NCBI RefSeq assembly: GCF_039555335.1
Contig: NC_092647.1
Span: 20,134,880 to 20,198,879, forward strand
DNA: 64,000 nucleotides
Direction: 5' to 3'
DNA from: Amphiura filiformis
Lineage: Eukaryota; Echinodermata; Ophiuroidea; Amphilepidida; Amphiuridae
Part shown: one piece after another, positions 47,300 to 59,270 of the stretch
Layout of the letters: each line of letters starts with the position of its first letter
Position numbering within the stretch: position 1 is the stretch's first letter
The notes under the pieces: model-generated
The model's database searches: none
Told to the model about the DNA's origin: nothing
Seen by the model: the letters and a program-made list of their open reading frames with translations, nothing else
Made by a program: the position numbers and the translations under genes

Positions 47300-47470
47300 G
47301 AGTGGCAACCGAGAACAGGCAGAAAGAGAAGGGGAAGACAAAAACGCAGATGGCGGGACGACATCACATCTTACATTGGCACAACCTTGGCCCGGAACCT
47401 TGGCTAGAATAGCACAATACAGAGAACAATGGAAACGTCATGAGGAGGGCCACAGCCGACATGGGCTGAC
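47300..47470 (+). pseudogene. 3' tail fragment of an RTE-like retrotransposon
   Basis: A plus-strand frame encodes TGRKRRGRQKRRWRDDITSY with IGTT, the charged C-terminal signature of RTE-like ORFs, followed by a stop and a shifted frame REQWKRHEEG. No RT domain upstream. Confidence 0.65.
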
Positions 47471-49834
47471 GTAGCCAGCAAGGCAAGGCAAGGCTCTATC
47501 TTAGCCCTTACTTCGTGAGAAAGGAAACTGGAATTCCAATCTCAAGCCCCGATGCAAAGGCTACTTTTTGTCAAGTGCAACTTTTGATAAGATAATATTA
47601 AACGGACCTTCTGATTAAACTATAAATCTCTGACTCTGTAGTTTCTTGTTCAATTTTCACAAATGAGGCATCAAATGAAAGAAGATCCGTAACAAGATGC
47701 ATCATGATATTAAATGTTTTTATTTTATTAAACGACTTACGAAAAATGGCGGCTTAATATAAACCGGAATAGTTACTTTTTGCCAGGTGTATCTATTAGG
47801 AACTGGTTAGAAGACGTGGGGTATGCGTATTTAGCCAGAATTGAAGATTCTACAAGTGGGAAATGTACGTACGAACAACGTAGAAAATATATTTTGTTTG
47901 TACAAAATCATTATATGATAAAGCAACAGTGAGGTGTGAAATTTTGCCTTCATTCGTATGAGTGGTTATACCATAATGTAGAGATTGTTCAATGAAATAC
48001 GTGTGAGATCGGTCGTATATGAGTAGAAAAGGAGATTGAGATTTGCATCTTTGATTTGAGTAATGACAGGGTTGACGTTGAAATTGACAGTTTTGTCCAG
48101 CGTCACGTGGTTCATGCAACACGTTAAATTTTCCCCATGAAAAAGTATAATTTTGAAAATAAAGTCATGATATATGCATGTAGTGGTAATTTATCTACCG
48201 ATATATTTGTTTCATATTCGGGAAGCACTGAAATGCAATTAATTTTAAACGGCATGTTAAGCTTGGTTTATATTAACAAATGCTTGCTCTATTGATGTAC
48301 ACATAAGACCCATCCACTGAATTTCAAGTGTGTCGCCCTCTTGTGACCAGATCAGATGTTGGTCTCTGTCCCAGTAGCCTGGTGCTTCTTTATGACGAAG
48401 GAGCACAATCCAGATTGGAGCCAAGACTAGCGATATGTACACACGTAATGACGTATGGAACATCGCAATTAATTCTCTATTAAGAAAAATGTACATTTTG
48501 AATATTGTGAATTCTGAAAATGGCTCTTAAACATTTTGAGAGCCATTCACTTGGAAAAAGCACGATTTCGGTTTTGCCTCGGTATAGACTCAATAGTAAA
48601 AAACCGCTGAAAACACTTTTTTTCATTGAAATGAAATCATTTTTATTCAGATAAAGTAAATACACCATAACATAATCTATAACTAATTAAATGATGGTTA
48701 AATGTATTACAGGAGTTTTCACAATTTTTACAATATTTTTTATGCATTTTTAGGGCAAAATAAGTTTGCTTATTTTGCATTGGAGCTCAATAAGTGAGAT
48801 ATTTTTCTATTGGCTTTTACTCAAGTGGTCCGCAAAAGTCCTTAAATATCTTTATGAATTCATCCCCTTGTGAATTCCGTATACTTAACATATGTACCTA
48901 CCCATTTGAATATATTTCTATGTTTCAAAACGTATTACTCCAATTGAAAAGATTTTTTATCATGCATCTTCAGCAGATTCATAGCATCAAAGACACCGAT
49001 TTCATACCCGTAGTTGACTTCATGCTTGAATGAGCACACATTAAATGAATGAGTTCAATTATACAAAAGTTGCAAACAGTTCAAATGCACGCTTTGCTAA
49101 TACCGGGTGCTCGATTATAATCCAAGCGTACTTGATAATAATGATTGCCCGATTATTATGCAAATTTTCCTGATACCGGGTGCCTGATTATAATACAAGT
49201 GCCCGATTGCAATTGCCCTATTCTATTCAGAGAGTCGGGGCATGATATCAAATTGAGAATCACTTATAATGATCAGTCCCAGAACAACGCCAAATATGGA
49301 TTAAAAGACCTTTGACCTTGGATGTACAACAGCATGTTATGATCTAATGGGAAACTGTGCACATCAACAAACACCATTTCTATCAAAAAGGCAACAGCCA
49401 ATATAATTTGAAACCACATAAATTACTAGAGTTGGTTCTTCTCTTGGATTTGGACCAAGCTTTAGAATATCGACTGTTGCGTTTTGAAATAAAACAAACC
49501 AGAAATTTATCACCCATTGTAAAGATATGGCACATGTACCGAATACATGTACATACATTGGCTGACCTTGTGGATTTCCTGGCCCAGCCATGCTAACCAC
49601 ATAAGGAGATTATACGATTAACCTAGTGCAGCTATTGTCATAGCAGGGTATTGCAGACAGCACCATAACATGAACAGCAGTGATTCTGTTTGACCATCCT
49701 CCTGTAAAGGGATGATACTTATTTTTGAGTCTGGTGATGATGCATGTCAAAAAATTAATATCGTCAATCAAAGAAATGCTTTTTGAAATACATAGAAAAG
49801 CTACAGCTTACAAAATCTTATCAAATAGATACAA
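47471..49834. other. no gene recognised
   Basis: AT-rich. It includes a short direct duplication of a TACCGGGTGC...GATTATAAT block (about 49100-49215), and no supported exon. Confidence 0.4.
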
Positions 49835-50030
49835 CATGTAAGTTGCTTTCTTGGCATTTGGCAAGTCATTATCTTGTAGCAAAATGGCGACTTTTCGTGA
49901 TGAGAAGTCAACGTCTTGCCACAATTTACGACTTCGTGAGTTGTAGACAAAAGCAACAACGTGATTTTCTAGTTGACAACTTCACCATGTCGACATCTTA
50001 ACATTATGCATCACCTTTACATTATTGAAG
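49835..50030. repeat. direct repeat, copy 1
   Basis: Similar throughout to 50296-50496, sharing GAGAAGTCAACGTCTTGCCA and GCATCACCTTTACATTATTG. Lies 3' of the C1q gene. Possibly a segmental duplication. Confidence 0.8.
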
Positions 50031-50295
50031 GCCTACCGTAAAGATTCGCCTAATGGCACACTTAGGCTCCTTTTCCTCGGGGTAAATTTCATACGCAAAT
50101 AGAGAGCTGCCTCCTCTGAAATCCCAACAAGAATTAAGGTTCCGTGCCCTTATTTGCTGGAGGAAATTGTACAGGAGGGCACTTTTAGGTTGTACCTAAA
50201 ATTGTCAAGGGAGCCCATGGTGCAATTAATCAAACCTTTACGGTGTTCTATAAAATGCCATTTTTTTAATACAAAGAAGAGTATTAAGAGATGCA

Positions 50296-50496
50296 ACATG
50301 TTAAGGTACTTACTTTATTTGCATTTGGCAAGTCGTTTTCTTGTAACAAAATGGCGACTGTCCGTGTTGAGAAGTCAACGTCTTGCCACAAGTGACGTAG
50401 ACAAAAGTTGTAGACAAAAGCAGCAACGTCATTTTCCAGTTGACAACTTGACCATGGCGACATCTCAACATATGCATCACCTTTACATTATTGATG
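50296..50496. repeat. direct repeat, copy 2
   Basis: See copy 1 at 49835. Differs by substitutions and a small duplicated GTAGACAAAAG. Confidence 0.8.
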
Positions 50497-50827
50497 GCAT
50501 GTTCTACATGTTGTAAGTCCACAAACACATGTTTCTGATTTACATGTGCGATGTTGCAATGGGTTGTGATGTTATAGGTATTATAATTTCAGTTGGATGC
50601 ACCATTACAAAGCAAACAGTGGATGGGTGCACAGTAACAATACTGTGTGAGGCCTTTGTTCCCAAATGAGAATAATGATATTCACTTAAAATAATCAAAA
50701 TCAATAACTTAATAGCATATCACCTGGGGCAACCAGTGCAGAGTACGAATGATTTCTACACCCCCTTCATTCTATTACAGCACCTTTTCACTCTTGACCA
50801 GTAAGTAAGATTTCTATGAAATTGACT

Positions 50828-50833
50828 TTTAAT
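50828..50833 (-). promoter_or_regulatory. possible variant polyadenylation signal of the C1q gene
   Basis: ATTAAA on the minus strand about 32 bases after the stop codon; a common variant signal, but weak evidence alone. Confidence 0.3.
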
Positions 50834-50864
50834 GTAAGGACTGCAAATTGAATGTGAAAATTAT

Positions 50865-51391
50865 CTAAGTAGCATGGATGAGATAACCGTTGAAAATGTT
50901 TTCTAGGCCCTCAAAGTTACCAATGTATGTTGGATTTGCAGCTACAAGTTTCACTTCATCACCTACTTGTAGGGACAAGATGACGCTCTGACTTTGCATG
51001 AGATACAAGCTATTATATGCAACCTTATATATCTTGGCCTTGTGAACATCATTCTGATCTAAATAAATATGGCAATCATAATCATCATCGGGGTAGAAAC
51101 TGAATGAGAAATAGTAGAGTCCCTGTATGCGACAAGTGAAGACACCTATACTTGGGTTAAAATCATTCCCGATATCAAGGTCCTCTACCTCAAAGGTTAT
51201 GACATCAGTACCCGATCTGACTTGATGGGTTGAAGTTTTTCTTGCTGAAAATGCTGACATAGGAGGAGCTGTATAGGATGTTCCTGCTTCACCTTGGTCA
51301 CCTTTGACCCCAACTTGACCTTGGTTTCCTTTCTGACCTTGCAATCCCATGACGCCTTGTGGGCCTAATTTGCCAGGATGACCTCTGTGAC
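50865..51391 (-). CDS. C1q gene exon 3 (collagen end and C1q domain)
   Basis: Acceptor ATCTTTAG before 51391; 527 bp ending in TAG at 50867-50865. Thirteen uninterrupted Gly-X-Y triplets, then the C1q domain of about 130 residues with AFSARKTS at its start and FEVEDLDIGNDFNPSIGVFT leading into the core strands. Confidence 0.9.
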
Positions 51392-54300
51392 CTAAAGATT
51401 TGGAGAAAAATGAGAAGAGAAAGGAAAATGTTAATAATTTTGTATAACCCTGACTACAAAATAGTAATAATTTGTACTACATGTATAACTTGTCATAGGG
51501 CATCGCCTCTGGGGTGTATCACATAGTGGAGTATGTTGGATGACATTGAGAAATTAATTTCCGAGAAAATCGAGTCTATCAATATAATAAGCTGTCATAT
51601 CTTTTATTTGAAATTTTCTAAGTATTGATTTAATGTATTTGAAAATTAAGTTATAACTGGAAAGTATTTAATTTTCTCTTAATACGACGGAATAATTTAT
51701 TTGATTATTGAGAAATTATTATTTGCAAAAATATCTTGCACATACACCAGTTTTTTAAACCATACGCTGAAGCTTCCCCATTAAATTATTAAATTAAGTC
51801 CATCCTCACATCTCTGTTATCTTACGTTCAAAGAAATTGAAATATTACCCATGATTATACTCTTCAATTTCGGCTAGAAAATAAAAGTTATTTGATTAAA
51901 ATGTAATGTTTGTTTGTTAAGATGTGTTGGTTAGAGTAAATGCAGATTTGGTACTCCGGGAATGGTCTGAAAAGAAGGGCTAATTTTAATTTAAAAAAGT
52001 TGCCCACATCTATGTGGAAATCATTACAGATTTATTTCTGAAAGTAATTAAATTGCTTTACTTCTGTTCAGATAATTTAATCAATATCTAATCATTTGAA
52101 GAAGTCAAAGAGCCCTAAGAATAAAAACTGTAGTGTAATTCACGCCAGACACAATTTCTTTATAGGACAAAAATTAATTTTTGTAATCGATCAAAAAACG
52201 AACGTTTTATATCAATTTTAAATTTAGTCTGAATCCGTAAATATGGTACCTCTCGCCCTTTTTTTAGGTCAAGGCTGTTTTTACCATTATGCAGCGAACC
52301 ATTGTTGAAGCTATTTCACATATATGTATAAAACATTCTAGAGAAAGAATGATGCCATATACTGTTGAAATATCTTTCGTTGATTTCGAATGATAATGTC
52401 ATGAAGTCGTAAATTTTAAGGTCAAATTCCTAAAACCAAAACAAAACATTGCAACGCAGATATTTCCCGACTTACGCAATTTCATCATCACATCAGTGTC
52501 TTTATTATTTGTTTGAAACCTTTCCCAAACGTTCATGCTCTTTATGCATACAACTGCTAATCTATCTTTACAAAACGCGTCTTTTTTTAGTAAACAAAAG
52601 GCTAAAGATGGCATTATGAGGTTTATCATTTATCATTACACCACTCCACTCAACTGCCACCGTGGCCGAACGGTAAAGCGCTAGACGCGTAATCGAAGGA
52701 AGTTTCGAATTGCTGGTTCGAATCCCAACGAGGCCTGTGGAAACTTTTTTTCTTCAAAATTCATGATCGCATTCCGAAATGAGTCACTTGTTGGTAAATC
52801 ATGTATCGTATCCTTAAATGTGGTCTTGTCGAAAGCTGGCCATTTGGCCATTTTCACCAACATTTAATGTATCTGTTGAACCTTCTTTTCATATAAAACG
52901 TGTGTTATTTTGTTTTGAAGTCCCAAGGCAAGTCAGAGAGCAAATAGGAACAAAATATTTATCCTGAGTAAGCACTTGGACTACCGCATCTTAAAAACAT
53001 TTTTATGGAGCTTATGCAAAGCTACAATATGATGCTTACTAAACTTTTGGTTTCCGTTTTAACCGTTTCCGACGTACCAAATCTGCATTCACTTTAACCA
53101 AAACATCTAAACAACCAACAATCACATTGTCATCAAATAACTTTTATTTTGTAGCCGAGATTTAATAATTGGCGATATACAAAATGCAACAAAAACACCG
53201 TGTTATTTATGATGATGATTAGCAGTGTTACAAAACATCTGCTGCAAATTCAAATAATAAAATTCCTTAAAAAAGGAAAGGTGTCAATGGTCCTGTCTTT
53301 GAAAGTATAGGCATTTTATTATTGGATCCTCTGCTAAGCTCGGGTCATACGTTTTGGCTCCTTGGTACATATACCTACACGTGTACAAATTGTATCTTTT
53401 TGAGATTAATATTATGTAATAAACTCAGGTTTCGACCTTGAAGGCTTCATTCAATATTTCCACCAAGTTTCATGAAAATTCTTTAGTTATTTTACTCAAA
53501 TGACTTGACATGACCTTGTAAAATGTTGGCAGCCTTTGGTTACCATCTCCACCAAAGTTTCATGGATATAAACAATATTTAGTCACCTTTGGTGACCTTG
53601 AAAAGACCTTAAAATTGATATTTTTATTTTGATCCTTTTTTATTTCTTATTATGACCTATAGTATTATGAAACTCATCAATTGCTATGAAAATCCTGCCA
53701 TCGCTACTTATTTGAACTCCGTTAACCTTGAAATAACCTGGTAAAATGTCGGCTTTCAATGCTAGTTATGTTTCATGAACATCCAGCAAGCTTTACTCAT
53801 TTGTACTCAAATGACCTTGACATGACACTCTAAAATGTGCGTACTCATTGATTAACATCAACAGCAAGTTTAATGGAAATAAAACACATTTTTGTTATTT
53901 GACTTCAATGGATAGCCAGGGATAAAAAGTGTTCACAGAACAAGATTGATGTGTTAATAGGATATTGCAGTTGATATAAAGGAGAGCCATGGGATTGGAT
54001 AGTTTGCTGAGGGTGTATATTATTCATTACTTTAATCTGCTGATTAAATTCAATCAAGGATGTACATTCACTAATCTGCTACAGTATAAATCAAAATTCC
54101 GCATTTCTACGAATAACCAATTACATTCCTTAGTTCCTGACAAAAATAGATTTGAAAGAAGCGATTGGGACAAAAACATCAATACCTCAATAGGCTTTCA
54201 GTACATGTAAATATCAACGAATAACTCGTTTTAGTGAAGGTACAAATTACGTGAGGGGTCAAGAGGGGTCAAAAATGAAAAATTGTCCAATGTCGTCAAG

Positions 54301-56743
54301 AGACATGTCAAATTACTCGTCTCATCACAACGATTACGAAAATATATAATTTATCATACATTTTGAGCTCGGTTAATGAGTTAGATCGTCACTTCTGGAT
54401 AAAGGTCAACTGAGGGCAAATTTTAAAACACCCTTCAAATTCAACAAACAAGGTGTCAAATTGCTCGTCTTTGCAAATAGATTACCAATATTGTTAAATA
54501 TTTCCAACATCTGTATTCAGTTTTGAGTTATAAGCTTTTGTTTCAATCCGAGCGCAAGAAGACCGTAAGTCCAAAAATGATAAATCTATCAATATCGATC
54601 AATATTACAGATATTTACTTGGTTGATATACAAAATGATTCTTCTTATCTATACCTATGTATCAATATTATGGCTTTCTTGGATTCCAAATTATCTTATT
54701 TTAAGAGGTTTAAACGATCATATCTTAAAATGCCAAATATGGACTTACGGTCTTCTTGCGCTCAGGGTTTCAATTACCTTGGGACCAATACCCTTCCGCA
54801 AATGTTTAACTTACCAGGTTCACCAATTAATCCTTGTTCACCTTTTGGACCAGGTTCTCCGGATTGACCTTCTGACCCCTGACCTACGTCTCCTTTCTCA
54901 CCCTTTGAGCCAGTGTTGCCAGATTGACCAGGTACACCAGGTATGCCATTTGACCCGGGGTCACCCGCAGGTCCTATGATAGTGATACCTGTTTAAACAA
55001 GAATTAAAAGAAAAACTATGCCAAAGTACATGAAAATGTTTTTAAAAGATATAATCAAAAACACTTTACCCGATTTAAATCCTGGCATACCGGGTCTCGA
55101 AAGCGGTGCCTCATGCGTGTTAACCGAGCGCGCCTATAATTGGGTTCTTTGGTGACGTGTGTATTTCGCTGTTCGCAGTATCAAATCTTACTGTAGAGCA
55201 GGGGCGGATTTAGGGGGGGGGGGCGCAGCCGGCGCGCGCCCCCTCTATTTTTTGACTAGCAAAGGGCGCAGGTAACTTAAAAATACAAAAATTGTAAGAA
55301 ATTAAAAAAAAAATGAACAAATTCGGTCATGAACAGCAAACAATGGGCCAAAACCGTTGAGTTTTCGAGGGGGTAACCCCCTTTAACACATTTTTTTCGT
55401 CGTCGACCAAAAGGCGCCCCCTTTATCAAAAATTCCTGGATCCGACCCTGCTGTAGAGCATACACGCACGCGTACAAGGAACAACAGTTTGTAAGCAAAC
55501 TTGCGGCGCAAAATCGAAAAAACACTGACGTCACTGCTGAACATGAACTGAACCAAGGTTTTAGCTTTGAGTTACACGCCTTTATGTGATTACAAAAGAG
55601 TAAAAGTAAAAGTTAAACTATGAACATTCGTAGGCGCTGCTGACACGTGGGGAGGTCTATACTAAACATCTCAAAAAAGTATCTAATCCCCTTAAATAAT
55701 GACCATTATTCAAAACCAGGTGATTGTATTACAAATCTGTAAAATGCGTTGAAAGCAGAATTTATTTCTGCACATTTTGACACCTCATTTGTAGCAATTG
55801 AATAAATATTGACGTCACAGCGTACATTTTAATCATTGTAGCCCAAGATTTGAAAGTTGCAGTAAATTATATATATTGATTTTGCATTTAGTTTAATGGA
55901 AGGAAATCTGTGCAATGACATCTGAGTGACTTTGTATTGTAAAAATTTATATGTAAGTGCAACCTTCAAATCTGGACCGCACTACATTAAATTGACCGGT
56001 GTTTTATTGCTTTCTGGGCTATCGTATCAAATGATGTGTCAAAATGCGCAGAAATATATTCTACTTCCAACGCATTTTACAGATTTGTAATACAGTATCC
56101 CCTTTTTGAATAATGGCCATTGTTTAAAGGGGGTTAGTTACTTTTTTTGAGATGTTTATATGCATACATCGGCTCAGATGTAAGAATATGCTAATTCCGT
56201 TTTCTGCCATTTTGTAAGTGAAATTAAACAACTTCTTTATGGTTAGGTCTTATAAAGGTTCTTTCTATGTAATAACAATATGGCAATTAATGTTATTTAT
56301 ATCAATTAATACAAACAGATTTGACAAATGGATTCTGCAGACTCAAGTCGTCAGCGACTTTATCAAAAAGAGGGTAAATAATATCATTATTGAAATACTA
56401 TTTTGTTGGTACTACATGTACAATCATCGACCATTTCTGTTAAATAGTCACTGGTAGAGCGTTGGCTCCCGAAATCATTATTCAAATCAGTATCATAATT
56501 AACATTATATTGCACCCTATTATTTGTAAAAAATAAGTATGGATATGAATACAAACCTTGTGGACCTTGGACTCCTGGTAAGCCTACACCAGGCGGTCCT
56601 GGGGGTCCCATGGGACCAGGAAGTAATACAGAATTGCAGGGACAAGTACAGGACTCAGGCTGTTGTTGGGTACCTTGTCCCATAGTCATAGAAGTTAAAG
56701 ACATAAACGCCACCAGTATGAGGGATGTCACTAGTGACGCCAT
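50865..56743 (-). CDS. secreted collagen-like C1q-domain protein, 3 exons, complete
   Basis: Exons 56743-56557, 54973-54815 and 51391-50865 join in phase 1 at GT-AG borders into 290 codons. The layout is that of C1q/TNF-related proteins: a signal peptide (about residues 1-22), a short Cys motif CTCPC (32-36) suited to interchain disulfides, a Gly-X-Y collagen stretch (43-154) and a C-terminal globular C1q domain (about 158-290) containing GVFTCRIQGLYYFSFSF and ending GYLIHAT. Such proteins form trimers and act outside the cell as recognition or adhesion molecules, often of microbes in invertebrates; the ligand here is unknown. The collagen run has two 2-residue breaks (GV at 52-53, GQ in exon 2). 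The ATG at 56743 is the only start giving a signal peptide. A TTAA-flanked MITE begins about 190 bp upstream. The introns hold MITEs only, so the gene looks intact. Confidence 0.9.
51875..53160. mobile_element. ~1.29-kb region with 88-bp inverted arms in C1q intron 2
   Basis: The left arm 51875-51962 (AATTTCGGCTAGAAAATAAAAG ... GCAGATTTGGTAC, split here for length) is mirrored at 53070-53160. A tRNA-like sequence lies between. Boundaries outside the arms are unclear. Confidence 0.55.
52656..52735 (+). tRNA. tRNA-like sequence, likely SINE head or tRNA pseudogene
   Basis: A box TGGCCGAACGG and a perfect B box GGTTCGAATCC are at tRNA spacing, with GACGCGTAATC in the anticodon arm (a CGT-type triplet). 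The acceptor stem pairs at only about four of seven positions and the anticodon stem is poor, so a functional tRNA is doubtful. Confidence 0.4.
53430..53900. repeat. degenerate tandem repeat with AAGTTTCATG cores
   Basis: Recurring CCACCAAGTTTCATG and ACTCAAATGACCTTGACATGAC phrases about every 90-110 bases. No conserved frame. In C1q intron 2. Confidence 0.55.
54544..54772. mobile_element. ~229-bp MITE in C1q intron 2 near the exon 2 donor
   Basis: GAGCGCAAGAAGACCGTAAG on the left and its exact complement on the right, with TTTCAAT / ATTGAAA outer ends. Ends about 42 bases from the donor. Confidence 0.8.
54815..54973 (-). CDS. C1q gene exon 2 (collagen)
   Basis: Acceptor ATCATAG before 54973, donor CCTG|GTAAGT at 54815; 159 bp, phase 1 to 1. 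All Gly-X-Y triplets (GPAGDPGSNGIPGVPGQSG and so on) except one 2-residue break at GQ before GSEGQS. Confidence 0.87.
55199..55450. mobile_element. 252-bp hAT-like MITE with perfect 8-bp target duplication
   Basis: Begins CAGGGGCGGATTTAGG and ends CCTGGATCCGACCCTG. CTGTAGAG flanks both sides (55191-55198, 55451-55458). CAGGG termini and an 8-bp duplication are hAT hallmarks. In C1q intron 1. Confidence 0.85.
55665..56158. mobile_element. 494-bp foldback, TA-flanked, in C1q intron 1
   Basis: AACATCTCAAAAAAGTA ends are inverted, with arms of about 130 bases including ACAAATCTGTAAAATGCGTT. TA at 55663-55664 and 56159-56160. Shares internal TTTTGAYACCTCATTTGT with the element at 839-1429. Confidence 0.8.
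56557..56743 (-). CDS. C1q gene exon 1 (signal peptide, Cys motif, collagen start)
   Basis: 187 bp: 62 codons plus one base; donor CAAG|GTTTGT (weak at +3, G at +5). Hydrophobic core LVTSLILVAFMSL, then the Cys motif at residues 32-36 and GPMGPPGPPGVGLPGVQGPQ. Confidence 0.87.
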
Positions 56744-56937
56744 TAGATTTGAGTAGAAATACTTGTGTTGCAGGCTGAAATCTGTAATACAATATTAGAA
56801 ACAATGTACGCCCTTTAGATGATATAACTATGCCATGATGTAAGACAGAAAGCATGATTATTTTAGATCCGTCAACAACCTGTGCCCCTAGAGCACATAT
56901 TGATATGTGTCGCTTATTCTGTAAAGTATCCATTTAA

Positions 56938-57272
56938 AGGAGTATTTCGTGATCCTAGCATCCTCTTTTTTATGACATTTTTCAGTACATATCCACGAAA
57001 AAGCATATTCCCAAAATTTCAGTTGATTCCGATTTTGCGTTTGCGAGTTATGCATGATTATGTGTATTACACTGCTCCATAGACAATACGTTGTAATTTC
57101 GTTCTGGTGCACCAGAACGAAATTCAAATTTCGCGATATCTTTGCTAAACGAATTAATCTGCAAGAAATATTTTGTACATAAACATTATGTAGCCAGAGT
57201 ATTCCAGTGATATAAAAATCTCAACTTTTTTGAGAAAAGTGGGGATGAGGCTGTGGATCACGAAATGCCCCT
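56938..57272. mobile_element. 335-bp MITE flanked by TTAA, upstream of the C1q gene
   Basis: Ends AGGAGTATTTCGTGATCC and (complement) AGGGGCATTTCGTGATCC; TTAA at 56934-56937 and 57273-57276, as in piggyBac-type insertions. It has a perfect 30-bp palindrome at 57095-57124. No transposase. Confidence 0.8.
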
Positions 57273-57282
57273 TTAAGGACGG

Positions 57283-58748
57283 GCATTTACAGAGATACCG
57301 TATAGAGTCATCATGATCATTACGCCAAAAATAGATTCCATCATGAAATGGTCTGACAAGATCACTGAACACGCCATCTTTGCAAAGCTCTGCGTAACTC
57401 TTGTTACCACGACTGGGCAATTAACAAGGCCCTGAACAAAGATAAGATCAAATCCACTTCCAAGAATTTCTAACCCGATTGGAAATTCCACCAGTAATGG
57501 TGATATATCTCAAAAACTTTTAAGTTTATAATCATCGCGACCACTAGATCACTACCCATTTGAATCCCACGAAGACGATTTGCCAGTTAGCACCGAAGGA
57601 CATACAATCTATTAAAGCCATATTAAAACATTTGCTGAGGAGAAGGCCCTCAAAAAAAAAATTAAATTCTGGTTTTTACACGATTGTAATGTACTTTAGT
57701 CAATAAAGATACTCTGCAAAAATCAAGACTTTAGGTGCAGTAGTTTATGAATAAAACGATTTTTGAATAAAACGATGGAACCGGCGTTTTATTATTACAA
57801 TGGAAATATTAGTCGAACACGTATATGCGCAGTACGTACACGGCGTGCGGGATACACATATCCACACACCGTAGGATCGTACCGTATTACAACCGCGGGA
57901 GTAACGTGCATGGGCGCTAGTAGTAAATTACAATTTTCGATGCTTTACCTCACTTGTTCGGCTCAAAATTAAAAGGGACATATCTGACAGTAAAAGTTAA
58001 CATTTTATGGAAAATAAATTCTTATCTATTTTTACAGAAATGTTATAATATGGCTTTAAGGGAATGATTAGCGGGTAGTCTTTCATCGGAGAAACCTCCA
58101 AAACTGTTCAGAATCGCGTGTCACAGCAACGGAGAGCAAAGTCAGTGGACACCACTTTGACACCAAATATGTTCTAATTTTGGATTTTGAGCAAGGAGTG
58201 ATAGAATCTATCTGTGGGAGGGCTGAGCAACCCCTTCCAACTGTGGTGGACTGGGGTCCGGGCAAAACGTTCTCACGAATGGGACAGAATAACCAGAAGA
58301 CGTTCCTCGTCGATTGTCATCTATACGTGAAGTTACCGGTATTCAAGGTCATTTGAAATCAAATCAGCTGAAGATTGAAGATTCCAGTCCGTTAAAATGT
58401 GAAAAGAGACATCAGCTCCGCATTCGTCGATCAATCTGCGTAGCATCGCGTGATGCGGGCGTGACCTAGTTCTTTTTACGCGATTGGTTCGCTAGTGCGA
58501 AAGGTCTTTTCAAAATAGTATACATATTTTTTTTAAATATCGGTCAGTTGGTCTTGCGTTTTGGATGCCAATCAGGGTAATTATTTGACTCTTAACTCTT
58601 CGACATCATGAGCAAACCATGCCTGATATCGAATAGTTCACCCAGGTTAAATGGTTAAACACGATTAAATAATATTATTTTTACGTTTTAGAAGATTAAG
58701 ATAATAAATAGCTGCCCTATAAGGTTATACACCAGGCACAAAAAGAAA
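57283..58748. other. no gene recognised
   Basis: Short open frames only; a Cys-containing minus-strand frame next to the MITE (57279-57420) is discussed under rejected items. Confidence 0.4.
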
Positions 58749-58749
58749 C

Positions 58750-59270
58750 TAGTCAGTTATAGTCATCCTTGCTGTTCAACAACCTGATAATTATGTGTTA
58801 TTCTGAAATCATTTTGTCAATTGGACTTTGCTTTTTTAATTTGACACCCTGTTCGTGAAAATCGAGCAAGAATTGACCACGCGCCTCCAAACCCTCAAAC
58901 ATCAAAATCAAAAGTTGAAAATTTAACGATTTTCAATGGACATTGACTGTGACCACCGTTTAATTCGGGATTTATGATTTATGCCCCTTTCAAAATCAGT
59001 AGGTCCTTTGATCGTGGTCATCTGAATGTCAGATTCTTAACCAATAAGGCTGATTATGTTTTTAAGCACGCAATTGTCAATTGAAAATTGTTGAAATTGA
59101 ACTTTTGAAGGGTTTGAGGGTTTGGAGGCGCATATCCTGATCAATTCTTGCTCGATTATCAAAAACAGGATGTCAAATGAAAAGCAAAATCCATGGTTAA
59201 CAAAATGTATATTTCAGAAGTATTCAAAATTGTCAGGTTGTTGAACGACAAGGATGACCATAACTGACGA
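58750..59270. mobile_element. 521-bp foldback element
   Basis: AGTCAGTTATAGTCATCCTT at the left is mirrored at the right. Arms continue about 180 bases through GTTCAACAACCTGA, ATCGAGCAAGAATTGA and GCGCCTCCAAACCCTCAAAC. Confidence 0.85.

Noticed and set aside
52656..52735. Functional tRNA gene
   Set aside because: A and B boxes are good but the acceptor and anticodon stems pair badly; kept only as a tRNA-like or SINE head sequence.
54523..54979. Plus-strand frames of 114-118 codons
   Set aside because: They are shadows of the minus-strand collagen exon and the adjacent MITE.
57279..57420. Cys- and aromatic-rich minus-strand frame (SYAELCKDGVFSDLVRPF) as an exon
   Set aside because: The frame runs into a MITE, starts after a stop codon, lacks a matching partner exon, and no family is recognised; chance frame is as likely.
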